Assembly (NCBI RefSeq): GCF_011326735.1 | Contig: NZ_JAANCN010000002.1 | Span: forward strand, 186,001-250,000 | Length of the DNA stretch: 64,000 nt | Source of the DNA: Phycicoccus endophyticus | GTDB lineage: Bacteria > Actinomycetota > Actinomycetes > Actinomycetales > Dermatophilaceae | Direction of reading: 5' to 3' | Shown here: positions 1-8,263 of the stretch, one piece after another | Numbering within the stretch: the first letter of the stretch is position 1 | How the letters are laid out: each line of letters opens with the position of its first letter | Notes under the pieces: model-generated | What the model was told of the DNA's origin: nothing | Seen by the model: only the letters and a program-made list of their open reading frames with translations | The model's database searches: none | Translations under genes and position numbers: made by a program

Positions 1-220
1 CGCCGGTGACGCCGCGCACGGCGGTCGACAGCAGCCGCGCGGCCGGGCGGGCCCCGGGGCGCTGCCAGAGCCGGTGGGCCAGACGGTAGCCCCAGATGGC
101 GTGCAGCCCCGGGGAGTTGAACGCGACGTCGGCACGCGTCTCGGCGGCGGGGTCACGCGCCATCGCGGCGTCGAGGTCCTCGCGGACCATGGCGCGGAAG
201 GCGCCGAGGAACGAGGCCAT
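1..220 (-). CDS. cysE: Serine O-acetyltransferase, N-terminal part (runs off the left edge)
   Basis: The ATG is at 220-218 on the minus strand and the frame stays open to base 1, giving 73 residues. The visible N-terminus has the pattern of the short CysE/EpsC family: an acidic start (REDLDAAMARDPAA), then SPGLHAIWGYRLAHRLW, the helix before the left-handed beta-helix acyltransferase domain, which lies outside the window. The enzyme makes O-acetylserine from serine and acetyl-CoA. It starts 2 nt after the cysK stop, so cysK-cysE is a coupled operon supplying both steps of cysteine synthesis. The call rests on these motifs and the cysK linkage; the catalytic domain cannot be seen. Confidence 0.85.
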   Translation of the reverse strand, partial: MASFLGAFRAMVREDLDAAMARDPAAETRADVAFNSPGLHAIWGYRLAHRLWQRPGARPAARLLSTAVRGVTG

Positions 221-222
221 GG

Positions 223-1152
223 TCAGTCGACGAGACCCTCGAACAGGATGGTCGAGAGGTAGCGCTCGCCGAAGCTCGGGATGATGACGACGATCGTCTT
301 GCCGGCGTTCTCCGGGCGCTGCGCCACCTCGTTGGCGGCGGCGAGGGCGGCGCCGGAGGACAGGCCGACGAGCAGCCCCTCGTCCGTGGCCGCCTTGCGG
401 GCCCACTCGACGGAGGTCTGGGCATCGACGTCGATGACCTCGTCGTAGATCTCGGTGTTGAGGATCTCCGGGACGAAGTTGGCCCCGATGCCCTGGATCT
501 TGTGCGGCCCGGGCTCACCGCCGTTGAGGATCGGCGACTCCTTGGGCTCGACGGCGACGATCTGCACGTCCGGCTTGCGGGACTTCAGCACCTCGCCGAC
601 GCCGGTGATCGTGCCGCCGGTGCCGATGCCGGCCACGACGACGTCGACCGCGCCGTCGGTGTCCTTCCAGATCTCCTCGGCCGTCGTGCGCCGGTGGACC
701 TCGGGGTTGGCGGCGTTGGCGAACTGCCGGGCGAGCACGGCGCCCTCACGCTCGGCGACGATCTGCTCGGCGCGGGTGACCGCACCCTTCATCCCCTCCG
801 AGCCGGGGGTGAGGACGAGCTCGGCGCCGTAGGCCCGCAGCAGGGCGCGGCGCTCCTTGCTCATCGTCTCGGGCATGGCGAGCACCACCTGGTAGCCGCG
901 GGCCGCCCCGACCATGGCGAGGGCGATGCCGGTGTTGCCCGAGGTGGCCTCGACGATCGTGCCGCCGGCCTGCAGGTCGCCGGAGGCCTCGGCCGCATCG
1001 ACGATGGCGACCCCGATGCGGTCCTTGACCGAGCTCGCCGGGTTGTAGAACTCCAGCTTGGCGGCCACCGTGGCCTCGCTGTCGATGATCCGGTTGAGCC
1101 GGACGAGCGGGGTGTTGCCGACGGCCTGGGTCACGTCGTCGAGGATGGGCAT
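223..1152 (-). CDS. cysK: Cysteine synthase A (O-acetylserine sulfhydrylase)
   Basis: A 309-residue PLP enzyme converting O-acetylserine and sulfide to cysteine. The start is [19 protein letters not shown], preceded by AGAGAGG. Longer in-frame extension upstream is possible but lacks family similarity and crosses the promoter-like AT island. Visible motifs are SSVKDR with the PLP lysine at about residue 43, the substrate loop TSGNTG at about 70-75, and the phosphate loop GTGGTITG at about 177-184. Length and motif order fit fold-type II CysK. It is followed directly by cysE, the reverse of biochemical order but common in bacteria. Confidence 0.95.
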   Translation of the reverse strand: MPILDDVTQAVGNTPLVRLNRIIDSEATVAAKLEFYNPASSVKDRIGVAIVDAAEASGDLQAGGTIVEATSGNTGIALAMVGAARGYQVVLAMPETMSKERRALLRAYGAELVLTPGSEGMKGAVTRAEQIVAEREGAVLARQFANAANPEVHRRTTAEEIWKDTDGAVDVVVAGIGTGGTITGVGEVLKSRKPDVQIVAVEPKESPILNGGEPGPHKIQGIGANFVPEILNTEIYDEVIDVDAQTSVEWARKAATDEGLLVGLSSGAALAAANEVAQRPENAGKTIVVIIPSFGERYLSTILFEGLVD

Positions 1153-1221
1153 CGAAGTCGCCTCTCTGTCGGGGTGCACCGACGGCCCGGGCGGGCGACG
1201 GCGCGCTGCATCGGTCGTGCT

Positions 1222-1270
1222 GCCCGGGCCAACCCCGGGCGCGTTATGCATATTCCAACAGACCGTTATC
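1222..1270 (-). promoter_or_regulatory. Probable cysK promoter and leader hairpin
   Basis: Bases 1241-1270 are an AT island in otherwise GC-rich DNA, containing the 8-bp palindrome TATGCATA and two direct CGTTAT repeats at 1242-1247 and 1264-1269, 22 nt apart. On the minus strand it reads toward cysK. Between it and the start codon a perfect 7-bp stem (GCCCGGG 1222-1228 / CCCGGGC 1234-1240) could fold in the leader. The TTGGAAT core on the minus strand is reminiscent of Rrf2/CymR-type sulfur regulator sites, but that is only a resemblance. Confidence 0.4.
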
Positions 1271-1296
1271 CCCCACGGCAATGCCGTCCACCCCCA

Positions 1297-1430
1297 CCGG
1301 AAGACCTCTCCGACCCGCGCCGGCCTCGCCAGACCGCGGCGATCTCGCTGAACCACGTTGCTACAGCGCCAGTGCTGGGCGAGATCAGCATGGCTCGGCG
1401 AGCCCCGCAGGACCGGGAGAGGTCTTCCGG
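1297..1430. repeat. Long imperfect inverted repeat with perfect 15-bp ends
   Basis: CCGGAAGACCTCTCC at 1297-1311 is repeated as its exact reverse complement at 1416-1430. Inside, GATCTCGC (1341-1348) pairs with GCGAGATC (1379-1386), and GGCCTCGCC near 1322 nearly pairs with GGCGAGCC near 1397. The 134-bp block could form one long cruciform or RNA hairpin with a 30-nt loop. It fills most of the 343-nt gap between the divergent cysK and Fe-S genes and has no coding potential. A MITE-like element, a structured leader and a boundary element are all possible. Confidence 0.55.
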
Positions 1431-1454
1431 CGCCGGGGGTTGACGGTCGTCACA

Positions 1455-1480
1455 CGGCGGTGAGCGCTTGCTTACCGCCG
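1455..1480 (+). promoter_or_regulatory. TetR-type operator upstream of the Fe-S oxidoreductase
   Basis: A 26-bp near-palindrome, CGGCGGT-AGC outer arms around AAGC on the minus strand. On that strand its core reads GGTAAGCAAGCGCTCAC, differing at one position from GGTGAGCAAGCGCTCAC at 20350-20366 in front of the acyl-CoA dehydrogenase gene. It lies 15 nt upstream of the start codon and downstream of a TTGACG at 1440-1445, a position suited to repression. The core resembles sites of TetR-family lipid-catabolism regulators such as KstR2 (AnCAAGnnCTTGnT). The cognate regulator is not identified. Confidence 0.6.
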
Positions 1481-1495
1481 GGTACGCTGGCGCGC

Positions 1496-4400
1496 ATGCC
1501 TGCTGCCCTCGCGCCCGCCCTGGCCAGCGACGTCCTGCCCACGTTCGACGAACGGTTCGGCGGCGTCACCGCCCTCCAGGTCGTCGGCATCGTCCTGTGC
1601 GTCGTCGTGCCGACGGTCGGCTGGGCGATGCTCTTCCGCCAGGTGGGACGCTTCATCGCGCTCTACCGGATGGGCCGGCCCGACCCGGGGCGCACGGACG
1701 CCCCGGGCTCGCGCACCTGGACGCTCGCCCGGGAGTTCCTCGGGCACACCCGGATGAGCCGGCTCAAGGTCGTCGCGGCGGCGCACTGGTTCACCGCGCT
1801 GGCCTTCATCATCCTGTTCACCACCCTCGTCAACGCCTTCTTCCAGCTCGTCCAGCCCGACTACCGCCTGCCCCTCGTCGGCCACCTGCCCCCCTTCGAG
1901 TGGGTCGTCGAGCTGTTCGCCTGGGCCGGGCTCGTCGGCATCGTCGTGCTCATGGCGATCCGCCAGAAGAACCACCCGAAGCGAGCCGCCGGGCGAGACG
2001 GGCGCTGGTCGCGCTTCTTCGGCTCCACCTTCTGGCAGGCCTACTACGTCGAGCTGACCATCCTCGTCGTCACCATCTGCATCCTCCTGCTGCGTGGCCT
2101 GGAGGCCGCGATGGTCCAGCGCCTCGAGCCCGGGGCCTCCGTGGCGCTGCACTTCCCGCTCACGGGCTGGATGGCCGGCTGGTGGTCGGGCGCCTCGCTG
2201 CCCCAGGTCGCGGCCTGGGTGTACGCGGTCGCCACCGTCAAGATACTCGTCTCCTTCGCCTGGATGATCACCATCGCCCTGCAGCCGACGATGGGCGTCG
2301 CGTGGCACCGCTTCCTGGCCTTCCCCAACATCTGGTTCAAGCGCGAGGCCTCCGGCCGGACGGCCCTCGGGGCCGCCAAGCCGATGACGGTGGGAGGCAA
2401 GCCGTTCGACCTCGAGGCCATGGAGGAGATGGAGGAGGGCGACGTCCTCGGCGTCGGTGCGGTCGAGGACTTCACGTGGAAGGGCCTGCTCGACTTCTCG
2501 ACGTGCACCGAGTGCGGTCGGTGCCAGAGCCAGTGCCCCGCCTGGAACACCGAGAAGCCGCTCTCGCCCAAGCTGCTCATGATGACCCTGCGGGACCACG
2601 CGAACGCCAAGGCGCCCTACCTGCGAGCCCTCGCGGACGCCGACGGTGACCGCGAGCGGGCCATGGCCACTGTCTCGGCCGCTGCCCAGACCGTGCCGAC
2701 CGACGGCGTCGAGCCCACCGCCCCGGTCGACGTCCTCGACTGGTCGGCGATGGCACTGGTCGGCGACACCGGCTACGACCCCGAGGCGCCCCTGAGCGCC
2801 TACACCCCGCACGGCCCGGACGCCGTCATCGACCAGGACGTCCTCTGGTCGTGCACGACGTGCGGCGCGTGCGTCGAGCAGTGCCCGGTCGACATCGAGC
2901 ACGTCGACCACATCATCGACATGCGGCGCTACTCCACGCTCATCGAGTCGGCCTTCCCGAACGAGCTCGGCGGGCTGTTCAAGAACCTCGAGGGCAAGGG
3001 CAACCCGTGGGGGATGGGGGCCCGGGCGCGGCTGGACTGGGCCAAGGACCTGCCCTTCGAGGTCAAGGTGCTGGGGCGGGACGTCGAGCAGGCATCCGAG
3101 GTGGACTGGCTGTTCTGGGTCGGCTGCGCCGGTGCCTACGAGGACCGCGCGAAGAAGACCACGCGCGCCGTGGCCGAGCTGCTCGACGCGGCCGGCGTCT
3201 CCTTCGCGGTCCTCGGCGACGGCGAGACGTGCACCGGCGACTCCGCCCGCCGGGCCGGCAACGAGCTGCTGTTCCAGACCCTCGCGGCGCAGAACGTCGA
3301 GACCTTCGGCGAGCTCGGGGTGACCAAGGTCGTCGTCACCTGCGCCCACTGCTTCAACACGATCAAGAACGAGTACCCCCAGCTGGGCGGCTCCTACGAG
3401 GTCGTCCACCACACGCAGCTGCTCAACCGGCTCGTGCGCGAGAAGCGGCTCACCCCCGTCGCCCGCCCGGACGACGTGCCCGGCATGTCCTCGGCACGGA
3501 ACGTCGCCTCGACCGCCGCGACGGTCACCTACCACGACCCGTGCTACCTCGGCCGGCACAACGGCGTGTACTCGCCGCCGCGAGAGCTCATCGGTGCCCT
3601 GCCCGGCGTCGAGCTGCGCGAGATGCCACGCTCGGGCGAGAAGTCGTTCTGCTGCGGCGCCGGGGGCGCCCGGATGTGGATGGAGGAGAAGCTCGGGACG
3701 CGGATCAACACCAACCGCACCGAGGAGGCCCTCGCGACGGGCGCCGAGCGGATCGCCATCGGCTGCCCGTTCTGCCGGGTGATGATCTCGGACGGGCTCA
3801 CCGCCAAGCAGGCCGAGGGGGCGGGCGAGCAGGTCGAGGTCGTCGACGTCGCCCAGATGCTGCTCGCCGCCGTACGCCGCGGGGAGGAGGAGAGCTCGCC
3901 GGAGACGCCGGCCGAGGACGCCGACGAGCCCACGACGGCGGAGGGCGCCGACCTCCCGCCCGCGGCCGCCGGCGCAGCGACTGCCGCCGCGGCAGCACCT
4001 ACCGCAGCGCCCGCCGAGGAGCCCGTCAAAGCCGCCGAGGACGCCGACCCGTGGGACGAGCCCGCCACCTCCCCGTCCTCCGACGACGCCGACCCGTGGG
4101 ACGAGCCGAGCACGTCGCCGCCGGCCGCCGCCACATCGAGCCCCCCGCAAGTGTCCGACGACACCGACCCGTGGGACGAGCCCGCCGCCTCCCCGTCCAC
4201 CGACGACGCCGACCCGTGGGACGAGCCGAGCACGTCGCCGCCGGCCGCTGCGGAGCCGGCCGCGTCCGAGCCCGACCCGTGGGACGACCCGCCGGCGGCC
4301 GAGGACCCGCTCGCCGGCACCTCACAGGGTGAGCCCACCCCGGAGCGGCTCGCCACGGCTGCCGAGGTCGCCACCGACGACGTCGACCCGTGGGACGAGC

Positions 4401-4549
4401 CTGCCCCCGCCGGCGAGCCTGCCCCCGCGGCCGACGACACCGACCCCGCGGAGGCGCCCGAGGCGTCCACGACACCGTCGCCCCAGGCACCCGACGCCGA
4501 CCAGGGCGGCGACCCGGCACTCCTCGACGAGCTCGACCCCTGGGACTGA
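1496..4549 (+). CDS. Membrane-bound (Fe-S) oxidoreductase with heterodisulfide-reductase-type domains and a DPWD repeat tail
   Basis: 1017 residues. The first ~330 form a membrane domain like the nitrate reductase gamma subunit. Two 4Fe-4S motifs follow, CTECGRCQSQCP (Cys 337-347) and CTTCGACVEQCP (Cys 453-463), then two cysteine-rich CCG modules (Cys 544, CAHC at 616-619, DPCYLGRHNG near 683, FCCGAGG near 719). Proteins of this build (FadF/EtfQO-like) are thought to pass electrons from acyl-CoA dehydrogenases to quinone. The last ~210 residues are a low-complexity Pro/Ala/Asp tail with seven DPWD units, the last at the C-terminus. The start was chosen because similarity begins there and the operator lies immediately upstream. 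It shares that operator with the FadE gene at 20.4 kb. Confidence 0.88.
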   Translation: MPAALAPALASDVLPTFDERFGGVTALQVVGIVLCVVVPTVGWAMLFRQVGRFIALYRMGRPDPGRTDAPGSRTWTLAREFLGHTRMSRLKVVAAAHWFTALAFIILFTTLVNAFFQLVQPDYRLPLVGHLPPFEWVVELFAWAGLVGIVVLMAIRQKNHPKRAAGRDGRWSRFFGSTFWQAYYVELTILVVTICILLLRGLEAAMVQRLEPGASVALHFPLTGWMAGWWSGASLPQVAAWVYAVATVKILVSFAWMITIALQPTMGVAWHRFLAFPNIWFKREASGRTALGAAKPMTVGGKPFDLEAMEEMEEGDVLGVGAVEDFTWKGLLDFSTCTECGRCQSQCPAWNTEKPLSPKLLMMTLRDHANAKAPYLRALADADGDRERAMATVSAAAQTVPTDGVEPTAPVDVLDWSAMALVGDTGYDPEAPLSAYTPHGPDAVIDQDVLWSCTTCGACVEQCPVDIEHVDHIIDMRRYSTLIESAFPNELGGLFKNLEGKGNPWGMGARARLDWAKDLPFEVKVLGRDVEQASEVDWLFWVGCAGAYEDRAKKTTRAVAELLDAAGVSFAVLGDGETCTGDSARRAGNELLFQTLAAQNVETFGELGVTKVVVTCAHCFNTIKNEYPQLGGSYEVVHHTQLLNRLVREKRLTPVARPDDVPGMSSARNVASTAATVTYHDPCYLGRHNGVYSPPRELIGALPGVELREMPRSGEKSFCCGAGGARMWMEEKLGTRINTNRTEEALATGAERIAIGCPFCRVMISDGLTAKQAEGAGEQVEVVDVAQMLLAAVRRGEEESSPETPAEDADEPTTAEGADLPPAAAGAATAAAAAPTAAPAEEPVKAAEDADPWDEPATSPSSDDADPWDEPSTSPPAAATSSPPQVSDDTDPWDEPAASPSTDDADPWDEPSTSPPAAAEPAASEPDPWDDPPAAEDPLAGTSQGEPTPERLATAAEVATDDVDPWDEPAPAGEPAPAADDTDPAEAPEASTTPSPQAPDADQGGDPALLDELDPWD
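4050..4248 (+). repeat. 120-bp period in-gene tandem repeat encoding DPWDEP units
   Basis: Bases 4081-4128 and 4201-4248 are identical over 48 nt, and the preceding 30 nt of each unit also match closely, giving two copies of a 120-bp unit. Each encodes a pair of DPWDEP-x-TSP/ASP motifs separated by a Ser/Pro/Ala linker. Degenerate single units continue to the stop codon. Near-identity at DNA level indicates recent duplication within the tail. Confidence 0.8.
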
Positions 4550-4565
4550 GCCGCCCGTCAGCGGC

Positions 4566-5483
4566 TCAGGAGAGGCCGTTGTCGCTGAGGAACTGCTGCG
4601 CGACCTCCGCCGGGTCCTTCTTGTCGATGTCGGTCTGCTTGAGCATGTCGGCGACCGCGTCGGTCGTCAGCTTCGCGGAGACCGCGTCGAGGGTGTCCTT
4701 GACCTCGTCGGCGCGGTCCGAGCGCACGAGCGGGACGATGTTCTGCGACCCGAACAGCTTCTGGTCGTCCTCGAGGGTCACGAAGTCGTTGGCCGCGATG
4801 GCCGGGTCGGTCGAGAAGATGTTCGCCGCGTCCGCCTGGCCGTTGACGAGCGCCTGGACGATGGCCTGGCCGGTGAGCGGGCGGAAGGAACCGAAGGTCA
4901 CGCCGTAGGTCTTCTTCAGCCCCGGCACGCCCTGCGGGCGCTCCTTGAACTCCGGCGGTGCGGCGAGGGTGAGGTCGCCCGCGACGTCGGCGAGGTCGGA
5001 GATCGTCGAGAGCGAGTACTTGTCGGCGGTCTCCTGCGTGACGTTGATCGAGTCGTTGTCCTCGGCGGCGGACTTCTCGAGCACGGTGACGTCGTCGGGG
5101 ATGACCTCCTGGACGTGCGCGTACACCTCGTCGGCGTCGGTGCCGCTGTAGTCGGCGTCGTAGTAGAGGGCGAGCGCCCCGGTGTACTCCGGGAAGACCT
5201 GGATCGAGTTGTCCTGGAGGGCACGCAGGTACACCTCGCGCGAGCCGATGTTCAGCTTGGTGCTCGCGTCGATGCCGTCGGCCTGGAGGGCACCGGCGTA
5301 GATCTCGGCGAGCAGCGTCGACTCGGAGAAGTTCGCTCCTCCGACGACGACCGACCCGCCGCCGGAGCCGCCGCCGTCGGAGGAGGAGCTCTCGGCGGCG
5401 AGCGGGTCGTCCCCTCCGCCGCACGCCGTCAGCCCGAGGGCGGCGGCGACGGCGAGCGTGGTCAGGGCGGTTCTGCGCTTCAT
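4566..5483 (-). CDS. Osmoprotectant ABC transporter, substrate-binding lipoprotein
   Basis: 305 residues beginning MKRRTALTTLAVAAALGLTAC, a lipoprotein signal with the lipobox LTAC at about 18-21 and a Gly/Ser linker after it. The mature part has the OpuAC fold features GANFSESTLLAEIYAGALQ and a C-terminal NGQADAANIFSTDPAI segment, typical of proteins binding glycine betaine, choline or carnitine. The frame is open upstream to 5660, but the signal peptide fixes the start. It is the last gene of the minus-strand operon, about 100 nt after the second permease. Confidence 0.9.
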   Translation of the reverse strand: MKRRTALTTLAVAAALGLTACGGGDDPLAAESSSSDGGGSGGGSVVVGGANFSESTLLAEIYAGALQADGIDASTKLNIGSREVYLRALQDNSIQVFPEYTGALALYYDADYSGTDADEVYAHVQEVIPDDVTVLEKSAAEDNDSINVTQETADKYSLSTISDLADVAGDLTLAAPPEFKERPQGVPGLKKTYGVTFGSFRPLTGQAIVQALVNGQADAANIFSTDPAIAANDFVTLEDDQKLFGSQNIVPLVRSDRADEVKDTLDAVSAKLTTDAVADMLKQTDIDKKDPAEVAQQFLSDNGLS

Positions 5484-5580
5484 CGGTCGGTCCCTTTCGT
5501 GGTGGCCGGAGGGCCGGTGGTCGGTCGAGCGGAGTCGGGTCGGGCGGTGGCTGGGCGCGGCCGTCGAGGACGCGCCGGTG

Positions 5581-6339
5581 TCAGGCGGGCGTGCGGAGGT
5601 CAACCGTGCTCTCGCCCGGTTCTTCCCGCGGTGCGTCTTCGTCATCCTTTCGTGACCCACCGACAGGGCGCCCGCTCAGGCCGGGCGAGACGAGCCGCCG
5701 CTGGACCAGGGCGAGCAGCCCCTCCAGGGCCAGGGCGAGCACGGCCACGAGCAGGGCGCCGCCACCGGCCTGGGCGTAGTCGCTCAGCGCGAGCCCGTCG
5801 ATGATGAACCGGCCGAGACCGCCGAGACCGACGATGGCGGCGATCGTCGCCGTCGCGACGACCTGGAGGACGGCAGAGCGCACCCCGGAGAGGATGAGCG
5901 GCAGCGCGTTCGGGACCTCGACCTGCCAGAGCACCTGCCGGCCCCGCATCCCCACGCCGTAGGCGGCGTCGCGCGCAGCGGGGTCGACGGCCTCGATCCC
6001 GCCGTAGGTCCCCGCCAGGACCGGGGGGATCGCGAGCAGCGCGAGGACCGCGATGCTCGGGACGACGTAGGCCAGGTCCCCCGGCAGGGTCCGCAGCCAC
6101 AGCGAGGCGGCGAGCAGGAGACCCAGGGTCGGCACGGCCCGCAGCGAGTTCGCGACCGTCACGAGCCACCGGGCGTGTCCCGTGTGCCCCACCCAGAGGC
6201 CGGCGGGGACGGCGAGGACCATCGCGACGACCATCGTCGCGAGCGTGTACCAGAGGTGCTCGAGGAGGCGGTTGCCGATGCCCGACTCGCCCGCCCACGT
6301 CTCGGCGTCGGTGAACCACGACAGCAGCGAGGCGATCAT
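5581..6339 (-). CDS. Osmoprotectant ABC transporter permease (second subunit)
   Basis: 252 residues, multi-spanning, with the BPD permease EAA-like loop GIEAVDPAARDAAYGVGMRG followed by QVLWQVEVPNALPLILSG. The start at 6339 overlaps the stop of the upstream permease by 4 nt (ATGA), indicating translational coupling. Paired with the other permease it forms the channel for a quaternary-amine importer. The C-terminus (about 30 residues) is polar and cytoplasmic. Whether the substrate is betaine, choline or carnitine cannot be told from sequence. Confidence 0.88.
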   Translation of the reverse strand: MIASLLSWFTDAETWAGESGIGNRLLEHLWYTLATMVVAMVLAVPAGLWVGHTGHARWLVTVANSLRAVPTLGLLLAASLWLRTLPGDLAYVVPSIAVLALLAIPPVLAGTYGGIEAVDPAARDAAYGVGMRGRQVLWQVEVPNALPLILSGVRSAVLQVVATATIAAIVGLGGLGRFIIDGLALSDYAQAGGGALLVAVLALALEGLLALVQRRLVSPGLSGRPVGGSRKDDEDAPREEPGESTVDLRTPA

Positions 6340-6983
6340 GCGCGCCCCCCGGCGGCCCGGGTCCACGGCGTGAGGACCTTCGCCCCGGCGACGATGAGGG
6401 CGTCGAGGACGAGGGCGAGCAGGACCGTGGCGAGGATGCCGGTGACCAGCTCGCCCCAGATGACCCGGTTGTAGCCGTCGACGAGCAGGTCCCCCAGCTG
6501 GGAGATGCCGACGATGGAGGCCACCGAGACGATGCTGACGTTGCTCACCGCCGCGACCCGCAGCCCGGCCGCGACGACCGGCACCGCGAGCGGCAGCTCG
6601 ACACCGAAGAGCCGGCGCAGGCCCTTGTACCCCATCGCCGTCGCGGCCTGCTCGACATGGTCGGGGACCGCCGTGAGGCCGTCCGCGACGGTGCGCGCGA
6701 GCAACGCGACGGTGTACACGGACATCGCGATGACGACGTTGAGCGGGTCGAGGATCTTGGTGCCGACGATGAGCGGCATGACGACGAACAGCGCGAGCGA
6801 GGGGATCGTGTAGAGCAGCCCGGCGGAGGTGATGATGGCGAAGTACGTCCGGCTCCAGCGCTTGGCCGTCCAGCCGAGCGGCACCGACAGGACGAGCCCG
6901 ACGACCAGGGGGACCCCGGCGAGGTAGAGGTGGGAGACCGCGAGGTCGAGCACCGTGCGCCAGTTCGAGGCGAGCCAGTCCAC
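6336..6983 (-). CDS. Osmoprotectant ABC transporter permease (first subunit)
   Basis: 215 residues from a GTG start, VDWLASNWRTVLDLAVSHLYLAG. It starts 1 nt after the ATPase stop. Hydrophobic segments and the loop DGLTAVPDHVEQAATAMGYK mark a BPD-type permease of the OpuCB/OpuCD size class. The frame is open further upstream, but that part lies inside the ATPase gene in another frame and is a shadow. The gene is squeezed between the ATPase (1-nt gap) and the second permease (4-nt overlap). Confidence 0.88.
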   Translation of the reverse strand: MDWLASNWRTVLDLAVSHLYLAGVPLVVGLVLSVPLGWTAKRWSRTYFAIITSAGLLYTIPSLALFVVMPLIVGTKILDPLNVVIAMSVYTVALLARTVADGLTAVPDHVEQAATAMGYKGLRRLFGVELPLAVPVVAAGLRVAAVSNVSIVSVASIVGISQLGDLLVDGYNRVIWGELVTGILATVLLALVLDALIVAGAKVLTPWTRAAGGRA

Positions 6984-6984
6984 G

Positions 6985-8127
6985 TCAGGCCTGCTCCCCC
7001 GCGACGTCGACGGCCCCGCCGCGGACGGGGTCGCGCTCGTCGCGCTCGGGCCGGTCGGTGTCCTCGATGGCGCTGAGCACCTCGTGGGCGAGGACGGTCC
7101 CGATGAGCGCGCCACTGTCGTCGACGACCACCCCGCGCCGCGAGGGCGAGGACAGCGCCGCGTCGAGGGCTCCGCGCAGGGTGCCGTCGGCCCGGGCGAG
7201 GGTGCCGCCGCGGTGGAGGTCGGCGTCCTCGACCGGACGGTCACCGACCCGGCCGGGCTCCACCCAGCCCACCGGGTGGCGGTGCTCGTCGACGACGAGC
7301 AGCCACGCCGAACCGGCCTCGCCGGGGCGCTCGCCGAGGACCACGGTGCGCTCCGAGCGCAGCGGCAGGCGTGGGGAGGGCTGGAACTGCAGCGAGCGGT
7401 AGCCACGGTCGCGGCCGACGAAGTCGGCGACGAAGTCGTCGGCCGGGTGGGCGAGCAGGTAGGCCGGCTCGGCCACCTGCGCCAGCGAGCCCCCGACCCG
7501 CAGCACGGCCACCTGGTCGCCGAGCTTGATCGCCTCGTCGATGTCGTGGGTGACGAAGACGATCGTCTTGTCGAGCTCGTCCTGGAGGCGGAGGAACTCG
7601 TCCTGCAGCTGGTCGCGCACGATCGGGTCGACCGCCGAGAACGGCTCGTCCATGAGCATGATCGGCGGGTCGGCCGCGAGCGCCCGGGCCACCCCCACCC
7701 GCTGCTGCTGCCCCCCGGAGAGCTGGGTGGGGTAGCGGTCGGCGAGCCGGGCGTCCAGCCCCACCCGCTCGAGCAGCTCGCGGGAGCGCTCGCGGGTACG
7801 GGCGCGGTCCCAGCCGAGGAGCCGGGGCACCGTGCCGATGTTGTCGAGGACGGTCCGGTGCGGGAAGAGCCCGGCGTGCTGGATGACGTACCCGATGCCG
7901 CGGCGCAGCTGGGCCTGGTCCATCCGGGCGGTGTCCTGGCCGTCGATGACGATCGCGCCGCGCGTCGGCTCGATCATCCGGTTGACCATCCGCAGGCTCG
8001 TCGTCTTGCCGCACCCGGAGGGCCCGACGAGGACCGTGATCTTGCCCGTCGGCGCCGTGAGGCTGAGGTCGTCGACGGCGACCGTGCCGTCCGGGAACTG
8101 CTTGGTCACGCCGTCGAAGCGGATCAT
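6985..8127 (-). CDS. Osmoprotectant ABC transporter ATP-binding protein with C-terminal CBS-like region
   Basis: 380 residues. Walker A GPSGCGKT lies at 35-42, then the Q-loop IQHAGLFPHRT, signature LSGGQQQRVGVARAL and Walker B LMDEPFSAVD. The first ~240 residues are the nucleotide-binding domain of the ProV/OpuCA family. The rest contains a degenerate CBS-like segment (RGVVVDDSGALIGTVLAHEV), the part that senses ionic strength in OpuA-type ATPases. This is the first gene of a four-gene operon with both permeases and the binding lipoprotein, so the cell can import compatible solutes. I saw no regulator in the operon. Confidence 0.92.
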   Translation of the reverse strand: MIRFDGVTKQFPDGTVAVDDLSLTAPTGKITVLVGPSGCGKTTSLRMVNRMIEPTRGAIVIDGQDTARMDQAQLRRGIGYVIQHAGLFPHRTVLDNIGTVPRLLGWDRARTRERSRELLERVGLDARLADRYPTQLSGGQQQRVGVARALAADPPIMLMDEPFSAVDPIVRDQLQDEFLRLQDELDKTIVFVTHDIDEAIKLGDQVAVLRVGGSLAQVAEPAYLLAHPADDFVADFVGRDRGYRSLQFQPSPRLPLRSERTVVLGERPGEAGSAWLLVVDEHRHPVGWVEPGRVGDRPVEDADLHRGGTLARADGTLRGALDAALSSPSRRGVVVDDSGALIGTVLAHEVLSAIEDTDRPERDERDPVRGGAVDVAGEQA

Positions 8128-8153
8128 CCGTCGACCCTAACCGGAATCGGTGC

Positions 8154-8180
8154 AGGTCGGGCGGCCCCGGGGCCCGACCT
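8154..8180 (-). terminator. Hairpin downstream of the MarR gene
   Basis: AGGTCGGGC at 8154-8162 is the exact reverse complement of GCCCGACCT at 8172-8180, a 9-bp GC-rich stem with a 9-nt loop. It sits between the MarR stop (8264) and the ABC operon start (8127), both read on the minus strand, so it probably separates the two units. No U-tract follows, as is usual in such GC-rich genomes. Confidence 0.5.
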
Positions 8181-8263
8181 TCGACGAGCGGCGCACGCCG
8201 TCGCCGGACGGGGGCTCCGCCGACCCCCGAGGAGCGCTCACCCGGCCGGGTGGGAGCGTGCGG

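Noticed and set aside
1472-4150. An 892-codon open frame on the minus strand across the Fe-S gene
   Set aside because: It is a high-GC shadow: the plus frame has the Fe-S cysteine motifs, while this one has no recognisable domain and no ribosome site.
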